DNA of 64,000 bases, from positions 1 to 64,000 of the forward strand of contig NZ_PYGF01000002.1 of the NCBI RefSeq assembly GCF_003014575.1, written 5' to 3'. The position numbers and the translations under genes were made by a program. Shown in pieces: positions 52,078 through 61,156 of this stretch. How positions within the stretch are numbered: position 1 is the stretch's first letter; every line of letters begins with the position of its first letter. This DNA comes from Cecembia rubra. Its GTDB lineage: Bacteria; Bacteroidota; Bacteroidia; Cytophagales; Cyclobacteriaceae. A model generated the notes under the pieces. It saw nothing but the letters and a program-made list of their open reading frames with translations, made no database searches and was not told where the DNA came from.

Positions 52078-52462
52078 TAAGCTTTTATGTGACTTGGCCG
52101 AAAATAAAAACCAAACCTATATAGAACTGCTAGGCTTAGGTTTTCCAAATATCGAAATATTTATGGACTTGTTAATTTTTTTTTAGTTTTTAGTTTTTCA
52201 ATTTTTTATTCTCTTAATAAAACAGGTGTTTGGTCGGTTGTACCTTTTCAAAATAATTTATTGTTCAAGGATCTGGTTTTAGTCTTTAATGTGGGGATAG
52301 TATACTCCATTTAGAATAGATTGAAAGGGCCAAAAGTGATATTTCACAATTTCAACTGGGCTTGTTAATTTGAGCTCAGTACGGAAAAAGGCCATGCGCT
52401 CTTTGTTTAAAAGGTATTTGGCAGTAATTTTACATCCCAGATTATATAAAAAGTTTTTCGTT
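52078..52462. other. Intergenic region before the pyrophosphatase gene
   Basis: 385 bp of AT-rich sequence. In-frame codons run from about 52370 into ppa, but the promoter TTTG-N19-TAATTTTA (52402-52432) sits inside that stretch, so it is taken as non-coding. No RNA is recognised. Confidence 0.4.
52402..52432 (+). promoter_or_regulatory. Promoter of the pyrophosphatase gene
   Basis: TTTG at 52402-52405, a 19-bp spacer and TAATTTTA at 52425-52432 fit the Bacteroidota promoter pattern apart from the final base. Transcription would begin near 52439, 24 nt before the ATG at 52463, which supports the shorter start. Confidence 0.55.
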
Positions 52463-53002
52463 ATGATAAATCCATGGCACGATGTGCAAATAGGGGAAGA
52501 TGCTCCTGAGTATGTAATGGGAGTGATAGAAATTCCAAAAGGTAGCAAAGGGAAGTACGAATTGGATAAAAAAACAGGAATGCTGCTGCTGGACAGGGTT
52601 TTGTTTTCTGCTGTTCATTACCCCGCCAACTATGGGTTTATACCCCAGACCTTTTGTGATGATAAGGACCCATTAGATATCCTGATTATTTCTCAGATAG
52701 ATATACCTTCTATGACTTTGGTGAAGGCCAAAGTGATCGGAGTAATGCGAATGGTAGATGGTGGAGAAGCGGATGATAAAATTATCGCAGTCGCTGCAGA
52801 TGACCAATCTGTAAATTATATCAGTGATATTGATGAATTACCACCGCACCTGATGAAAGAAGTACATAGGTTTTTTGAAGATTACAAGAAGCTTGAAAAT
52901 AAAGAAGTTAAGGTAGAGGACTTTTTAGGAAAAGAAGAAGCTTGCCGAATTATCAAAGAAAGCATTGAATTATACGATAAAAACTTCCGTACAAGAAAGT
53001 AG
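52463..53002 (+). CDS. ppa: Inorganic pyrophosphatase (family I)
   Basis: Hydrolyses pyrophosphate, pulling biosynthetic reactions forward; 179 residues from the ATG at 52463 ([11 protein letters not shown]), the standard opening. Catalytic and metal sites are visible: [35 protein letters not shown] with several aspartates, and the [12 protein letters not shown] loop. In-frame codons reach 31 residues further upstream, but the promoter lies within them and they are basic and not family-like. A terminator follows. Confidence 0.94.
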   Translation: MINPWHDVQIGEDAPEYVMGVIEIPKGSKGKYELDKKTGMLLLDRVLFSAVHYPANYGFIPQTFCDDKDPLDILIISQIDIPSMTLVKAKVIGVMRMVDGGEADDKIIAVAADDQSVNYISDIDELPPHLMKEVHRFFEDYKKLENKEVKVEDFLGKEEACRIIKESIELYDKNFRTRK

Positions 53003-53011
53003 CTAAAAGAT

Positions 53012-53039
53012 ACCCGGGTAAGTATATCCGGGTTTTTTT
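53012..53039 (+). terminator. Intrinsic terminator of the pyrophosphatase gene
   Basis: ACCCGG pairs with CCGGGT around a 10-nt loop and is followed by seven T residues (53033-53039), 10 nt after the stop. Confidence 0.8.
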
Positions 53040-53054
53040 CTTTAAATTTCAATT

Positions 53055-54101
53055 ATGAAGTTTTTATTGACCCTCTTTCTTTTTGGTAGCCCGCTGTGGG
53101 TATTTTCCCAAAAGGGTAATTCTAAAAATTTATCAATATCGGGTTATTTGGAGTCCTACTATTCCTATGATTTTAACCAGCCTGATGAAAACAAAAGACC
53201 GGATTTCTTATACAACTTTGCTAGACATAATGAGTTTAGTTTTAATTTGGCTTTGTTGAAAGTCACCTATGAAGAAGGGAACATCCGGTCCAGTTTTGCA
53301 TTAATGACAGGAAATTATGCCCAATATAATCTTCAAAATGAACCTACATGGGCGCAATTTGTCAATGAGGCTTCGGTAGGTGTTAGGATTCACAATAAAT
53401 TATGGTTAGATGTAGGAATAATGCCTTCCCATATTGGATTTGAAAGCTGGTATGGAATGGATTGTTGGCATTTGAGCAGAAGTCTTATGGCAGAAAATTC
53501 TCCTTATTTTCTGACAGGTGCCAGACTTTCTTATGAATTTAACCCTAAATTGGACTTGGTTCTTTGGGCGACTAATGGCTGGCAAAATGTCCAAAGGCAG
53601 GATAGAAGTAGGGGTATAGGTCTGGGGATAGGGATAAATCACAGACCCGTAGAAGGCTTGGTGGTGAACTATTCCAATTATGTAGGGAATGAAGGTCTGG
53701 ACCCAATTCCCGCTTGGAGATTCTTCAATAACTTCTATCTCCAATATGAAAAGGCTGATTGGGGGCTTACCCTAGGTACAGATTACGGGATTCAGGAAGT
53801 GACTTTTATTGGGGTCAAAGAGTGGTATGGATTGACTGCATCCATCAAAAAAACATTTTGGGAAAAGTTGGTAATTGCAGGAAGAGCTGAATATTATTCC
53901 GACCCAAGTGCCATCATATTGAATGAAAGTATGAAAATTTCCGGATTGTCAGCCAATTTGGATTTTCCAGTACGGGATAAGGCGCTGATAAGATTAGAAG
54001 CTAGGCAATTTATTAGTCCCAAAGCTGATTTTTCATTGCCTGGTGCAAGATTCAGTAAGGGTAATACAGCAATTACTGCTTCTTTTGCTGTCCGCTTTTG
54101 A
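53055..54101 (+). CDS. Outer-membrane beta-barrel protein (putative porin, OmpL-like family)
   Basis: Exported barrel of 348 residues. The signal peptide ends near VFSQ (19). The mature chain is a succession of amphipathic strands rich in aromatic residues (LSISGYLESYYSYDF, VGVRIHNKLWLDVGIMPSHIGFESW, FFNNFYLQYEKADWGLTLGTDYG) ending in FAVRF with the terminal Phe expected of barrels. It resembles the 'putative beta-barrel porin-2' proteins of Bacteroidota. The substrate is unknown. Its 3' end overlaps the convergent membrane protein gene by 29 nt. Confidence 0.82.
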   Translation: MKFLLTLFLFGSPLWVFSQKGNSKNLSISGYLESYYSYDFNQPDENKRPDFLYNFARHNEFSFNLALLKVTYEEGNIRSSFALMTGNYAQYNLQNEPTWAQFVNEASVGVRIHNKLWLDVGIMPSHIGFESWYGMDCWHLSRSLMAENSPYFLTGARLSYEFNPKLDLVLWATNGWQNVQRQDRSRGIGLGIGINHRPVEGLVVNYSNYVGNEGLDPIPAWRFFNNFYLQYEKADWGLTLGTDYGIQEVTFIGVKEWYGLTASIKKTFWEKLVIAGRAEYYSDPSAIILNESMKISGLSANLDFPVRDKALIRLEARQFISPKADFSLPGARFSKGNTAITASFAVRF

Positions 54102-54558
54102 TTTTTTTCATGGCGCTTACCTTTTTCTTTGGGATCTTTTTTTGAAGGTATTGAACAAAATCATCATAATTGACATGCTCATGATTGCTTATCATAAATG
54201 AAGTTTTGTCATCAAAAGCTATGGTTAATTGCTTAAACTCTCTTTTGTTGGAAATCATTATTTCTTCATCCCAAATCATCACCTGATTGAGGTCATAGAC
54301 TGTTGTTCGTTTCCTTAATGGAAATGTCGTTATGATTTTTTCTTTACCCGCCGATATAAATTTAAAAGCGGCCATCATTTTGATCAATAATAGCAGGATT
54401 ACTAAGGTCAGAATTACTGATGCGATCAGATAAAAAGATAAACCGAATGTTCTTTGAGTGCTGAAGTGATTCAGGATATAAATTAAGCCACTAAATAAAA
54501 TAAGTAAGACCAAACCTAGGGCTAGATAGGTATTGGTTTTGGGTTTACAGTGTATCAT
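54073..54558 (-). CDS. Small membrane protein, PH-domain-like, unknown function
   Basis: Protein of 161 residues with two transmembrane helices (about 12-30 and 40-62). They are followed by a soluble part (GKEKIITTFPLRKRTTVYDLNQVMIWDEEIMISNKREFKQLTIAF) that has the strand pattern of bacterial PH-like domains. The last 20 residues are very basic. It overlaps the acpH stop by 4 nt (same strand) and the 3' end of the barrel gene by 29 nt on the opposite strand. The function is not known. Confidence 0.7.
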   Translation of the reverse strand: MIHCKPKTNTYLALGLVLLILFSGLIYILNHFSTQRTFGLSFYLIASVILTLVILLLLIKMMAAFKFISAGKEKIITTFPLRKRTTVYDLNQVMIWDEEIMISNKREFKQLTIAFDDKTSFMISNHEHVNYDDFVQYLQKKIPKKKVSAMKKIKSGQQKKQ

Positions 54559-55160
54559 ACTGGGCTCAATTCAGACTTGAGTTCAAAAAGTCTGTTTTTC
54601 GAATGGCTGACAAGATCCTCAAAGAAATCACCAAAATGAACCCTTAGGAATTCATGATGTTCATCTAGGAAAATATGGGCCGTATCCAGATTAGACTGAA
54701 ATTTTGTCTTTTTGGCCATACCCGTCATGGCTCGTCTAATACCGTCCAATTCTCCGTATCCACCAAGCCAATTATAGTAGCGCATATAAGCAAAGGTTTT
54801 CATGAACTTTTCGGGTACTACAGTTCTGAAGCTATCTATGGTTTCATAAACATCCTGCACAAAATCCTGAAGTGGAAGATGATGGTAATTGTTCCAATAC
54901 TTGGCAAGAAAGTAATCAAAGTACATGTCTGTAATAACAGTAGAGTATCGGCCATATTCAGGTTTGAGGATTTCCTGGGCTTCTTTTACTACTGGGTGAT
55001 TGTCTGTAAATTTGTCTATGGACCAATGGAGTTTGACACCTATCACTATTTCTTTTTCGTAGGATTTTTCTATGGATCCTCTAACAAAATCTCCTATAAA
55101 ATTTCCCACCAAAACCTTTGGCTCTCCAAAAGACAAGTATGCATGTGCTAGATAATTCAC
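54555..55160 (-). CDS. acpH: Acyl carrier protein phosphodiesterase
   Basis: Removes the phosphopantetheine arm from acyl carrier protein. The 201 residues show the AcpH pattern: MNYLAHAYLSFGEPKVLVGNFIGDFVRG at the start, GVKLHWSIDKFTDNHP, and FDYFLAKYWNNYH, providing the His/Asp residues of this HD-related metal enzyme. It is followed by the small membrane protein gene with ATGA overlap. Confidence 0.9.
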   Translation of the reverse strand: MNYLAHAYLSFGEPKVLVGNFIGDFVRGSIEKSYEKEIVIGVKLHWSIDKFTDNHPVVKEAQEILKPEYGRYSTVITDMYFDYFLAKYWNNYHHLPLQDFVQDVYETIDSFRTVVPEKFMKTFAYMRYYNWLGGYGELDGIRRAMTGMAKKTKFQSNLDTAHIFLDEHHEFLRVHFGDFFEDLVSHSKNRLFELKSELSPV

Positions 55161-55225
55161 GTTTTTCTAAGCAGTGATAAAATGCTTGGTTTTAAATCTT
55201 AGATTTGTGCTAAATTTAGCCAAAT

Positions 55226-57154
55226 ATGTCAAATATTCAGGAAGAATTAAAAAATTCTTTAAAACTTTTGAAACAGGAATGGGGTGAGGATTTAGAGCAG
55301 TTCAAAAAGAAATTTTTATATACCTCAATATCAGACAAAAAAGAAGAAGGGATTTGCTGGTATCCGGTTCAGTTAAAAAAATCCAAAATCGGATTTGGAG
55401 AACGCTGGATTGTGGAGCTTGAGAGGTTTGATACCAGCCAAAGCCATATGTTCCAGTCGGGAAAATCTGTTTCCATTTTTTCAAACCATCAAAACCATAT
55501 TTCTCCTGATTTAAGAATCAATGGAGTCATCAATCAGGTAAAAAAGGATGTGATGACAGTTACTTTGCAGATAGAGGAATTGCCAGAATGGTTAAATAAA
55601 GGGAAAATTGGAATCGATCTCTTGTTTGATGAGGCGAGTTACAGAGAGATGGAGGCAGCTATGAAGGCTGTTATTAAGGCAGAAAATAGCCGTTTGGCCG
55701 AGCTGAAAAATATTCTCTTGGGAGAAAAAGTGGCTGATTTTGGTGAAATGCAATCCCCCGATATTTCCATGTTGAATGAAAGCCAGTCAGAAGCTTTGGC
55801 ATTGGTTGCAGCTGCTAAGGATATTGCTATTATCCATGGTCCTCCAGGAACAGGTAAAACCACCACCTTGGTCAAAGCAATCCAAAGAAGCTTGGCTACT
55901 TATAAACAGGTTTTAGTCTGTGCCCCAAGTAATGCAGCAGTAGATTTATTGGTGGAAAAGCTTCAGGGCATTGGCGTTTCAACCCTAAGAATAGGCCATC
56001 CGGCAAGGGTGGAGGACCATATTCTCTCGCAGACTTTGGATGCTAAAATTGCCCTTCATGACAATTATAAGGAACTGAAAATGCTCAAAAAGAAGGCTGA
56101 TGAATTTAGGAAATTAGGTCAGAAATATAAAAGAAGCTTTGGGCCAGAAGAAAGATTGCAGCGAAAGAGGCTTTTTGATGAAGTCAATAGGTTGAAGGAT
56201 GAAGCAGAACATCTGGAAGAATACATTGTATATGATGTATTTCAGCAAACCCAAGTTTTTGCATCTACTTTGGTAGGTGCCTCCAATTCAGCACTAAAGG
56301 GAATGAAGTTTCCGATTGTTTTCATAGATGAAGCAGGCCAGGGACTTGAGGCAGCTACCTGGATACCAATTCAAAAGTCAGATAGGGTGGTGATGGCTGG
56401 AGATCATTTCCAACTCCCTCCCACTATAAAGTCCTTTGAAGCGGCAAAAAGTGGCTTGAGTGAAACCTTATTTGAAAAGGTGATCAAGAGGCAAGCCCAG
56501 GCTTCCAAGATGCTTAAACTTCAATACAGGATGCCCAAATTGATTATGGGGTTTTCTAACGGGTTTTTTTATAAGAATGAATTGAAGGCGGCGGAGAAAG
56601 CACAAAGTCATTTTCTATCTGAAGATGAACCAGTATTGGAATTTATAGATACTGCAGGCAGTGGGTTCAGCGAACAAGTGGAGGAGGAATCTTTGAGTAC
56701 TTGCAATACCGAAGAAGCCAAATTTGCCTTAAAATACCTCGAAGAATTGATCAAAAGGGTGGGCATTGCAAAAATTAAATCCCATCAATGGAATATTGGT
56801 TTGGTAGCCCCTTATCGGGCACAGGTGAGGAAATTCAATGAACTGCTTTTTGAATCCTATCAATATCCAAATTTACGTTCTTTTTCAGAATTGTTGACTA
56901 TCGACTCAATCGATGGTTTTCAGGGGCAGGAGAGAGATATTATGTTCATTTCTTTGGTGAGGTCCAATTCCAAGGGGGAGATTGGCTTTCTTTCGGATAC
57001 CAGAAGAATGAATGTGGCTTTGACCCGGGCCAAAAGAAAGCTAGTTGTATTAGGGGACAGCGCCACCTTGAGTCACCATTCATTTTATCAGGCATTCCTG
57101 GATTATATTGAAGAGAAGGGATGTTATAAAAGTATTTATGAATGGTTGTATTGA
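55226..57154 (+). CDS. Superfamily 1 helicase, UPF1/IGHMBP2-like
   Basis: ATP-dependent helicase of 642 residues. Walker A is HGPPGTGKTTTLV near 205, motif II is VFIDEAGQ, motif III is MAGDHFQLPPT, motif IV is LQYRMPKLIMGF, motif V is DSIDGFQGQERDI, and motif VI is MNVALTRAKRKLVVLGD. These place it in the UPF1-like branch (5'-3' polarity in family members). The N-terminal 160 residues include an OB-like region. Bacterial homologues of this type are poorly studied. Its stop is one base from the stop of the convergent DUF4924 gene. Confidence 0.93.
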   Translation: MSNIQEELKNSLKLLKQEWGEDLEQFKKKFLYTSISDKKEEGICWYPVQLKKSKIGFGERWIVELERFDTSQSHMFQSGKSVSIFSNHQNHISPDLRINGVINQVKKDVMTVTLQIEELPEWLNKGKIGIDLLFDEASYREMEAAMKAVIKAENSRLAELKNILLGEKVADFGEMQSPDISMLNESQSEALALVAAAKDIAIIHGPPGTGKTTTLVKAIQRSLATYKQVLVCAPSNAAVDLLVEKLQGIGVSTLRIGHPARVEDHILSQTLDAKIALHDNYKELKMLKKKADEFRKLGQKYKRSFGPEERLQRKRLFDEVNRLKDEAEHLEEYIVYDVFQQTQVFASTLVGASNSALKGMKFPIVFIDEAGQGLEAATWIPIQKSDRVVMAGDHFQLPPTIKSFEAAKSGLSETLFEKVIKRQAQASKMLKLQYRMPKLIMGFSNGFFYKNELKAAEKAQSHFLSEDEPVLEFIDTAGSGFSEQVEEESLSTCNTEEAKFALKYLEELIKRVGIAKIKSHQWNIGLVAPYRAQVRKFNELLFESYQYPNLRSFSELLTIDSIDGFQGQERDIMFISLVRSNSKGEIGFLSDTRRMNVALTRAKRKLVVLGDSATLSHHSFYQAFLDYIEEKGCYKSIYEWLY

Positions 57155-57155
57155 A

Positions 57156-57698
57156 TCAGGAGCTTGCTGAATCTTTTAGTTCATCAAAATAAGCAAAGTT
57201 CAAATAACTCAGTACTGAGCCGAATACTTCTGTAGCATCCAAAATTTCCTGGGGAATTTCCCTGCCATGAAGTCTTGCAAGTAGCCTGCCATACACTGCA
57301 TTTAGGAAGAGCTGCACTTCATTTGTAGGGATTTCATTTTTGGCTTCCATTATCAATTGGATAAGATGGGGTTTGGCCTCCTGGTATATTTCAAAATAAG
57401 ATTTATCTTTTTTAAGTAGCTCCCAGTGGAGCCTTGCTAAAGCATCCACAAAGAATTGGGTCTCTTGTATATGTCCTCCTTTTTCTAAATGCTGAGCAAT
57501 CATCTTATCGGAGAGGTCTTGGAACCAAGAAATTGTTTCTTGTTTTTCTTTAGCTGAAATTGGATAGTGGCTCACTACATATTGGCCAATATCTTCCAAA
57601 TTGAACTGATAAGCCCTAAGAAGGTCTTCCATTTGGTACATATAAATGATGTATTCCGCTATGTTCTGCTTTCTTTTCCTATCTGCAACGGCTTTCAT
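57156..57698 (-). CDS. DUF4924 protein
   Basis: Helical protein of 180 residues read from the ATG at 57698 (MKAVADRKRKQNIAEYI); in-frame TTG codons upstream would add 18 residues not seen in the family. IAEYIIYMYQMEDLLRAYQ and SHYPISAKEKQETISWFQ are the DUF4924 marks. The family is restricted to Bacteroidota and its function is unknown. The gene stands alone. Confidence 0.85.
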   Translation of the reverse strand: MKAVADRKRKQNIAEYIIYMYQMEDLLRAYQFNLEDIGQYVVSHYPISAKEKQETISWFQDLSDKMIAQHLEKGGHIQETQFFVDALARLHWELLKKDKSYFEIYQEAKPHLIQLIMEAKNEIPTNEVQLFLNAVYGRLLARLHGREIPQEILDATEVFGSVLSYLNFAYFDELKDSASS

Positions 57699-57930
57699 AT
57701 GGTTATGATTTTGGGACAAAGAAAACAATTCTGCCTCAGAAATAGTAGCCAAAAAAAGTGATGAACTTGCTTGTATCTTAATATCTTGTCATTTTATCAG
57801 AACAAAATGTTTCCACAATTCCGTTTATGGAGCATCAGGCTTCCTTCAAAAATGTATTATTAAATTTAACTTGATACTGACAGAAGGTATATCAATAATA
57901 CCCACAATTTTATCTATTTTTGCGGCCAGT

Positions 57931-59724
57931 ATGAATATGCAAAGAATTAGAAATTTCTGTATCATCGCCCATATTGATCATGGGAAGAGTACATTGGCAG
58001 ACCGCTTGCTGCAGTTTACCAATACGGTAAGTGAGCGCGAGATGCAGGACCAGTTGTTGGACAATATGGATTTGGAGCGTGAAAGAGGGATTACAATCAA
58101 GTCCCACGCTATCCAGATGAAATATAATTACAAAGGGGAAGAATATGTCCTCAATCTGATTGATACCCCGGGGCACGTAGATTTTTCCTATGAGGTATCC
58201 CGTTCAATCGCCGCTTGTGAAGGGGCATTACTGATTGTGGACGCTTCTCAGGGAATCGAAGCCCAGACCATTTCAAACTTATACCTGGCCATAGGTCATG
58301 ACCTTGAAATCATTCCTGTCTTGAACAAGATTGACCTTCCAGGAGCTGATCCAGAGGTCGTGGCAGACGAAGTAATCGATCTCATAGGTTGTAAAAGAGA
58401 AGATATCATTCTTGCTTCAGGAAAAGAAGGACTCGGTATTGAAGATATTCTGAATGCTGTAGTGGAGAGAATTCCGGCACCTGAAGGTAATCCCGAAGCT
58501 CCGCTTCAGGCCATGATTTTTGACTCTGTTTTCAACTCATTCCGTGGTGTAGAAGTTATTTTCCGGATTTTTAATGGAACTATCAATAAAGGGGATAAGA
58601 TCAAATTCGTCAATACAGGTAGGGAATATGATGCCGATGAAATCGGAATTTTGGGGATAAATCAAATTCCTCAACAAACTTTAGCTGCTGGGAATGTCGG
58701 TTATCTGATTTCAGGTATCAAAGTAGCGAAAGAAGTTAAAGTGGGAGATACCATTACCCATGTCAAAAGACCTTGTGAAACTGCTGTAAAAGGTTTTGAG
58801 AATGTGAAACCCATGGTATTTGCTGGGATCTACCCTGTGGATACTACGGAGTTTGAAGAACTCAGGGCTTCTATGGAAAAGCTTCAACTTAATGATGCTT
58901 CTTTGGTTTGGGAACCTGAAACTTCGGCGGCCCTTGGATTTGGATTCCGTTGCGGATTCTTAGGTATGCTCCATATGGAAATTATCCAGGAGAGATTGGA
59001 ACGTGAGTTTGACATGACAGTGATTACCACCGTTCCTTCGGTACAATTCAGGGCTTTGATGAACAACAATGAGTACGAGGTCATCAATGCGCCATCTGAT
59101 ATGCCCGATCCCAATAAATTCAAGCATATTGAAGAACCTTTTGTGAAGGCTACTATCATAACTGCCTCCGAATATGTGGGGCCAGTGATACAGCTTTGTA
59201 TGGAAAAGAGAGGTCAGATCAAAAACCAAGTATATTTGACATCCGATAGGGTAGAGCTGTCTTTTGATATGCCTTTGGCAGAAATTGTTTTTGATTTCTT
59301 TGATAAGCTAAAAACCATCTCCAGAGGATACGCTTCTTTGGATTATGAACTGATAGGCTTTAAAGAGTCCCATATGGTAAGATTAGATGTGATGTTGAAT
59401 GGGGAAGTAGTAGATGCACTATCTGCCATTGTACATAGGGACAAAGCCTACGAATGGGGCAAGAGACTTTGTGAAAAACTGAAGGAGTTGGTTCCAAGAC
59501 AGATGTTTGAAATTGCAATTCAGGCAGCTATCGGTACCAAAATCATTGCCCGTGAGACCATCAAGGCATTGAGGAAAAACGTTTTGGCCAAGTGTTATGG
59601 TGGTGATATCTCCCGTAAGCGTAAACTCCTCGAAAAGCAGAAGAAGGGTAAGAAGAGAATGAGGCAGGTAGGTAATGTGGAAGTGCCACAGGAAGCGTTT
59701 ATGGCGGTCTTGAAATTGGATTAA
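57931..59724 (+). CDS. lepA: Elongation factor 4 (LepA)
   Basis: Ribosome-binding GTPase that acts on stalled or mispositioned ribosomes. GTPase motifs: [15 protein letters not shown] (G1), [15 protein letters not shown] (G3), NKIDLP (G4). The C-terminal unique domain holds [38 protein letters not shown]. The start is the ATG at 57931 ([12 protein letters not shown]), or the one two codons later; the 20 codons before it are not family-like. Length (597 residues) is normal. Confidence 0.96.
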   Translation: MNMQRIRNFCIIAHIDHGKSTLADRLLQFTNTVSEREMQDQLLDNMDLERERGITIKSHAIQMKYNYKGEEYVLNLIDTPGHVDFSYEVSRSIAACEGALLIVDASQGIEAQTISNLYLAIGHDLEIIPVLNKIDLPGADPEVVADEVIDLIGCKREDIILASGKEGLGIEDILNAVVERIPAPEGNPEAPLQAMIFDSVFNSFRGVEVIFRIFNGTINKGDKIKFVNTGREYDADEIGILGINQIPQQTLAAGNVGYLISGIKVAKEVKVGDTITHVKRPCETAVKGFENVKPMVFAGIYPVDTTEFEELRASMEKLQLNDASLVWEPETSAALGFGFRCGFLGMLHMEIIQERLEREFDMTVITTVPSVQFRALMNNNEYEVINAPSDMPDPNKFKHIEEPFVKATIITASEYVGPVIQLCMEKRGQIKNQVYLTSDRVELSFDMPLAEIVFDFFDKLKTISRGYASLDYELIGFKESHMVRLDVMLNGEVVDALSAIVHRDKAYEWGKRLCEKLKELVPRQMFEIAIQAAIGTKIIARETIKALRKNVLAKCYGGDISRKRKLLEKQKKGKKRMRQVGNVEVPQEAFMAVLKLD

Positions 59725-60029
59725 AAGGAGAGGCGGGAGACTAGAAGCGATAAATAAGACGGAATTTCGGATTTCGGAAGCTTCTCTAAATTTGTAATTT
59801 CGTGAAGTGATGAAGCGGATTTGTAATCCGCAAAACCTTAAATTAAACAAAGATTAAAAGTCTTTAGTATCACTCTTCGGGATTACAAATCCCAAAGAGC
59901 CCTGTATCTCAAAATTTGTAATTTCCTGATGCGATATTGCGGATTTATAATCTGATGAACTATTGGTAATTCACAATTAACAGTTAACTAATAACTAATC
60001 AACCAATCTCTATTAACCATTCTACCTTT
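59725..60029. other. Intergenic region between lepA and folD, REPIN-like
   Basis: 305 bp without a gene, dominated by a short repeat cluster at 59788-59954 (described separately) and an ATTTCGGAAG motif at 59771-59780. The last 70 bp are AT-rich and probably hold the folD promoter, though no clear -7 box could be fixed. Confidence 0.55.
59788..59954. repeat. REP/REPIN-like cluster with GGATTTGTAATCC palindromes
   Basis: Two direct copies of a unit of about 43 bp (59788-59830 and 59912-59954; shared AAATTTGTAATTTC, TGA.G.GAT and GCGGATTTxTAATC) lie 124 bp apart. Copy one ends in the palindrome GCGGATT-TGT-AATCCGC (59815-59831). Between the copies is an inverted relative, GGGATT-ACA-AATCCC, inside a longer stem CTCTT...AAGAG (59873-59899). 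This pattern resembles the REP elements moved by RAYT (IS200/IS605-related) transposases. The link to a RAYT elsewhere in the genome is inferred. Confidence 0.65.
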
Positions 60030-60914
60030 ATGCCAATACTTATAGACGGTAAAAAAACCTCGGATCAAATCAAGTCAGAAATTGCTGCAAGGGTAGCAGA
60101 GATCAGGGCTGAAGGCGGGAAAATACCGCATTTGGCAGCTGTGCTTGTAGGAAATGACGGGGCTAGTCAAACGTATGTGGGTGCTAAGGTGAAGGCCTGT
60201 GAACAGGTAGGCTTTGAGTCAACATTGGTGAGATTGGAAGATGAGGTGTCTGAGGAGGAATTGTTGAAAGTGGTTGAGGATATCAATCAGAATCCTGCTA
60301 TTGATGGTTTGATTGTACAGCTTCCTTTACCCAAGCATATTTCTGTTGAAAAAGTTACGAATAAAATCAAACCTGAAAAGGATGTGGATGGCTTCACGCC
60401 TGCAAATGTGGGACGAATGACCTTGGGATGGCCGGCTTATGTGGCCGCTACGCCTTATGGAATAGTGGAATTGTTGAAGCGATATAAAATAGAAACTTCA
60501 GGAAAGCATTGTGTGGTTATTGGAAGGAGTCATATAGTGGGTTCTCCTATGAGTATTCTGATGGCGAGGAATGATTATCCAGGCAATTGCACAGTGACTT
60601 TGACGCACAGCCGTACAAAAAATCTTCCAGAAATTACCAAGGCTGCTGATATTCTAATAGTGGCAATAGGAAAACCTGAATTTGTTACTGCCGACATGGT
60701 AAAAGAGGGCGCAGTGGTGGTTGATGTAGGGATACACCGAATTGATGATTCTACAAAGAAGTCTGGCTTTAGGTTAATCGGTGACGTGAAGTTTGAAGAA
60801 GTGGCTGCAAAAGCTTCAGCAATTACACCTGTTCCAGGTGGGGTTGGGCCGATGACCATAGCCTCTTTATTGTACAATACTTTATTGGCTGCAGAAAGAA
60901 AGGTGTTCCAATAA
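60030..60914 (+). CDS. folD: Bifunctional methylenetetrahydrofolate dehydrogenase/cyclohydrolase
   Basis: Interconverts 5,10-methylene- and 10-formyl-tetrahydrofolate for purine and formyl-methionine synthesis, 294 residues. The folate and catalytic segment is [16 protein letters not shown] with the catalytic Lys, followed by [25 protein letters not shown], the NADP fold [14 protein letters not shown] with HSRTKNL, and [13 protein letters not shown]. No neighbouring folate genes are present. Confidence 0.96.
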   Translation: MPILIDGKKTSDQIKSEIAARVAEIRAEGGKIPHLAAVLVGNDGASQTYVGAKVKACEQVGFESTLVRLEDEVSEEELLKVVEDINQNPAIDGLIVQLPLPKHISVEKVTNKIKPEKDVDGFTPANVGRMTLGWPAYVAATPYGIVELLKRYKIETSGKHCVVIGRSHIVGSPMSILMARNDYPGNCTVTLTHSRTKNLPEITKAADILIVAIGKPEFVTADMVKEGAVVVDVGIHRIDDSTKKSGFRLIGDVKFEEVAAKASAITPVPGGVGPMTIASLLYNTLLAAERKVFQ

Positions 60915-60985
60915 AATTTTACATGAAAGTTGAAGTTTTGACTTGCAACGAACAGCAAAGCTTTCTACTTTTGCAGACCCCAAAA

Positions 60986-61069
60986 GCGCACGTGGTGAAA
61001 TTGGTAGACACGCTACTTTGAGGGGGTAGTGCCCGTTCGGGCGTGGAAGTTCGACTCTTCTCGTGCGCA
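60986..61069 (+). tRNA. tRNA-Leu(GAG)
   Basis: Cloverleaf of 84 nt: acceptor GCGCACG/CGTGCGC, discriminator A, and an anticodon arm CTACT/GGTAG with a 7-nt loop and anticodon GAG (61020-61022). The D-arm region GTGAAATTGGTAGACAC and the long variable arm GTGCCCGTTCGGGCGT are typical of leucine tRNAs. It reads CUC and CUU codons. The CCA end is not encoded. A strong terminator follows. Confidence 0.93.
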
Positions 61070-61070
61070 C

Positions 61071-61105
61071 AAAGCCTCGGAAATTCCGGGGCTTTATTTT
61101 TTTTT
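61071..61105 (+). terminator. Intrinsic terminator of tRNA-Leu
   Basis: AAAGCCTCGG pairs with CCGGGGCTTT (one G-T pair) around AAATT, followed by a long T run (61097-61105). It begins two bases after the tRNA's mature 3' end. Confidence 0.85.
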
Positions 61106-61156
61106 CGAAAAAGAAGTTTTTAAAACTTGATAACTGATTTTTTCGTATTTTCCGGC

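Noticed and set aside
52370-52462. Longer start of the pyrophosphatase gene
   Set aside because: The promoter TTTG-N19-TAATTTTA lies inside this stretch, and the standard protein opening is at 52463.
54675-55151. Antisense reading frame of 158 codons within acpH
   Set aside because: A coding shadow rich in Cys, Phe and Tyr, without any motif.
59419-59850. Antisense reading frame running from the 3' part of lepA into the repeat cluster
   Set aside because: It covers the conserved LepA C-terminus and the REPIN-like repeat; no family pattern is visible.
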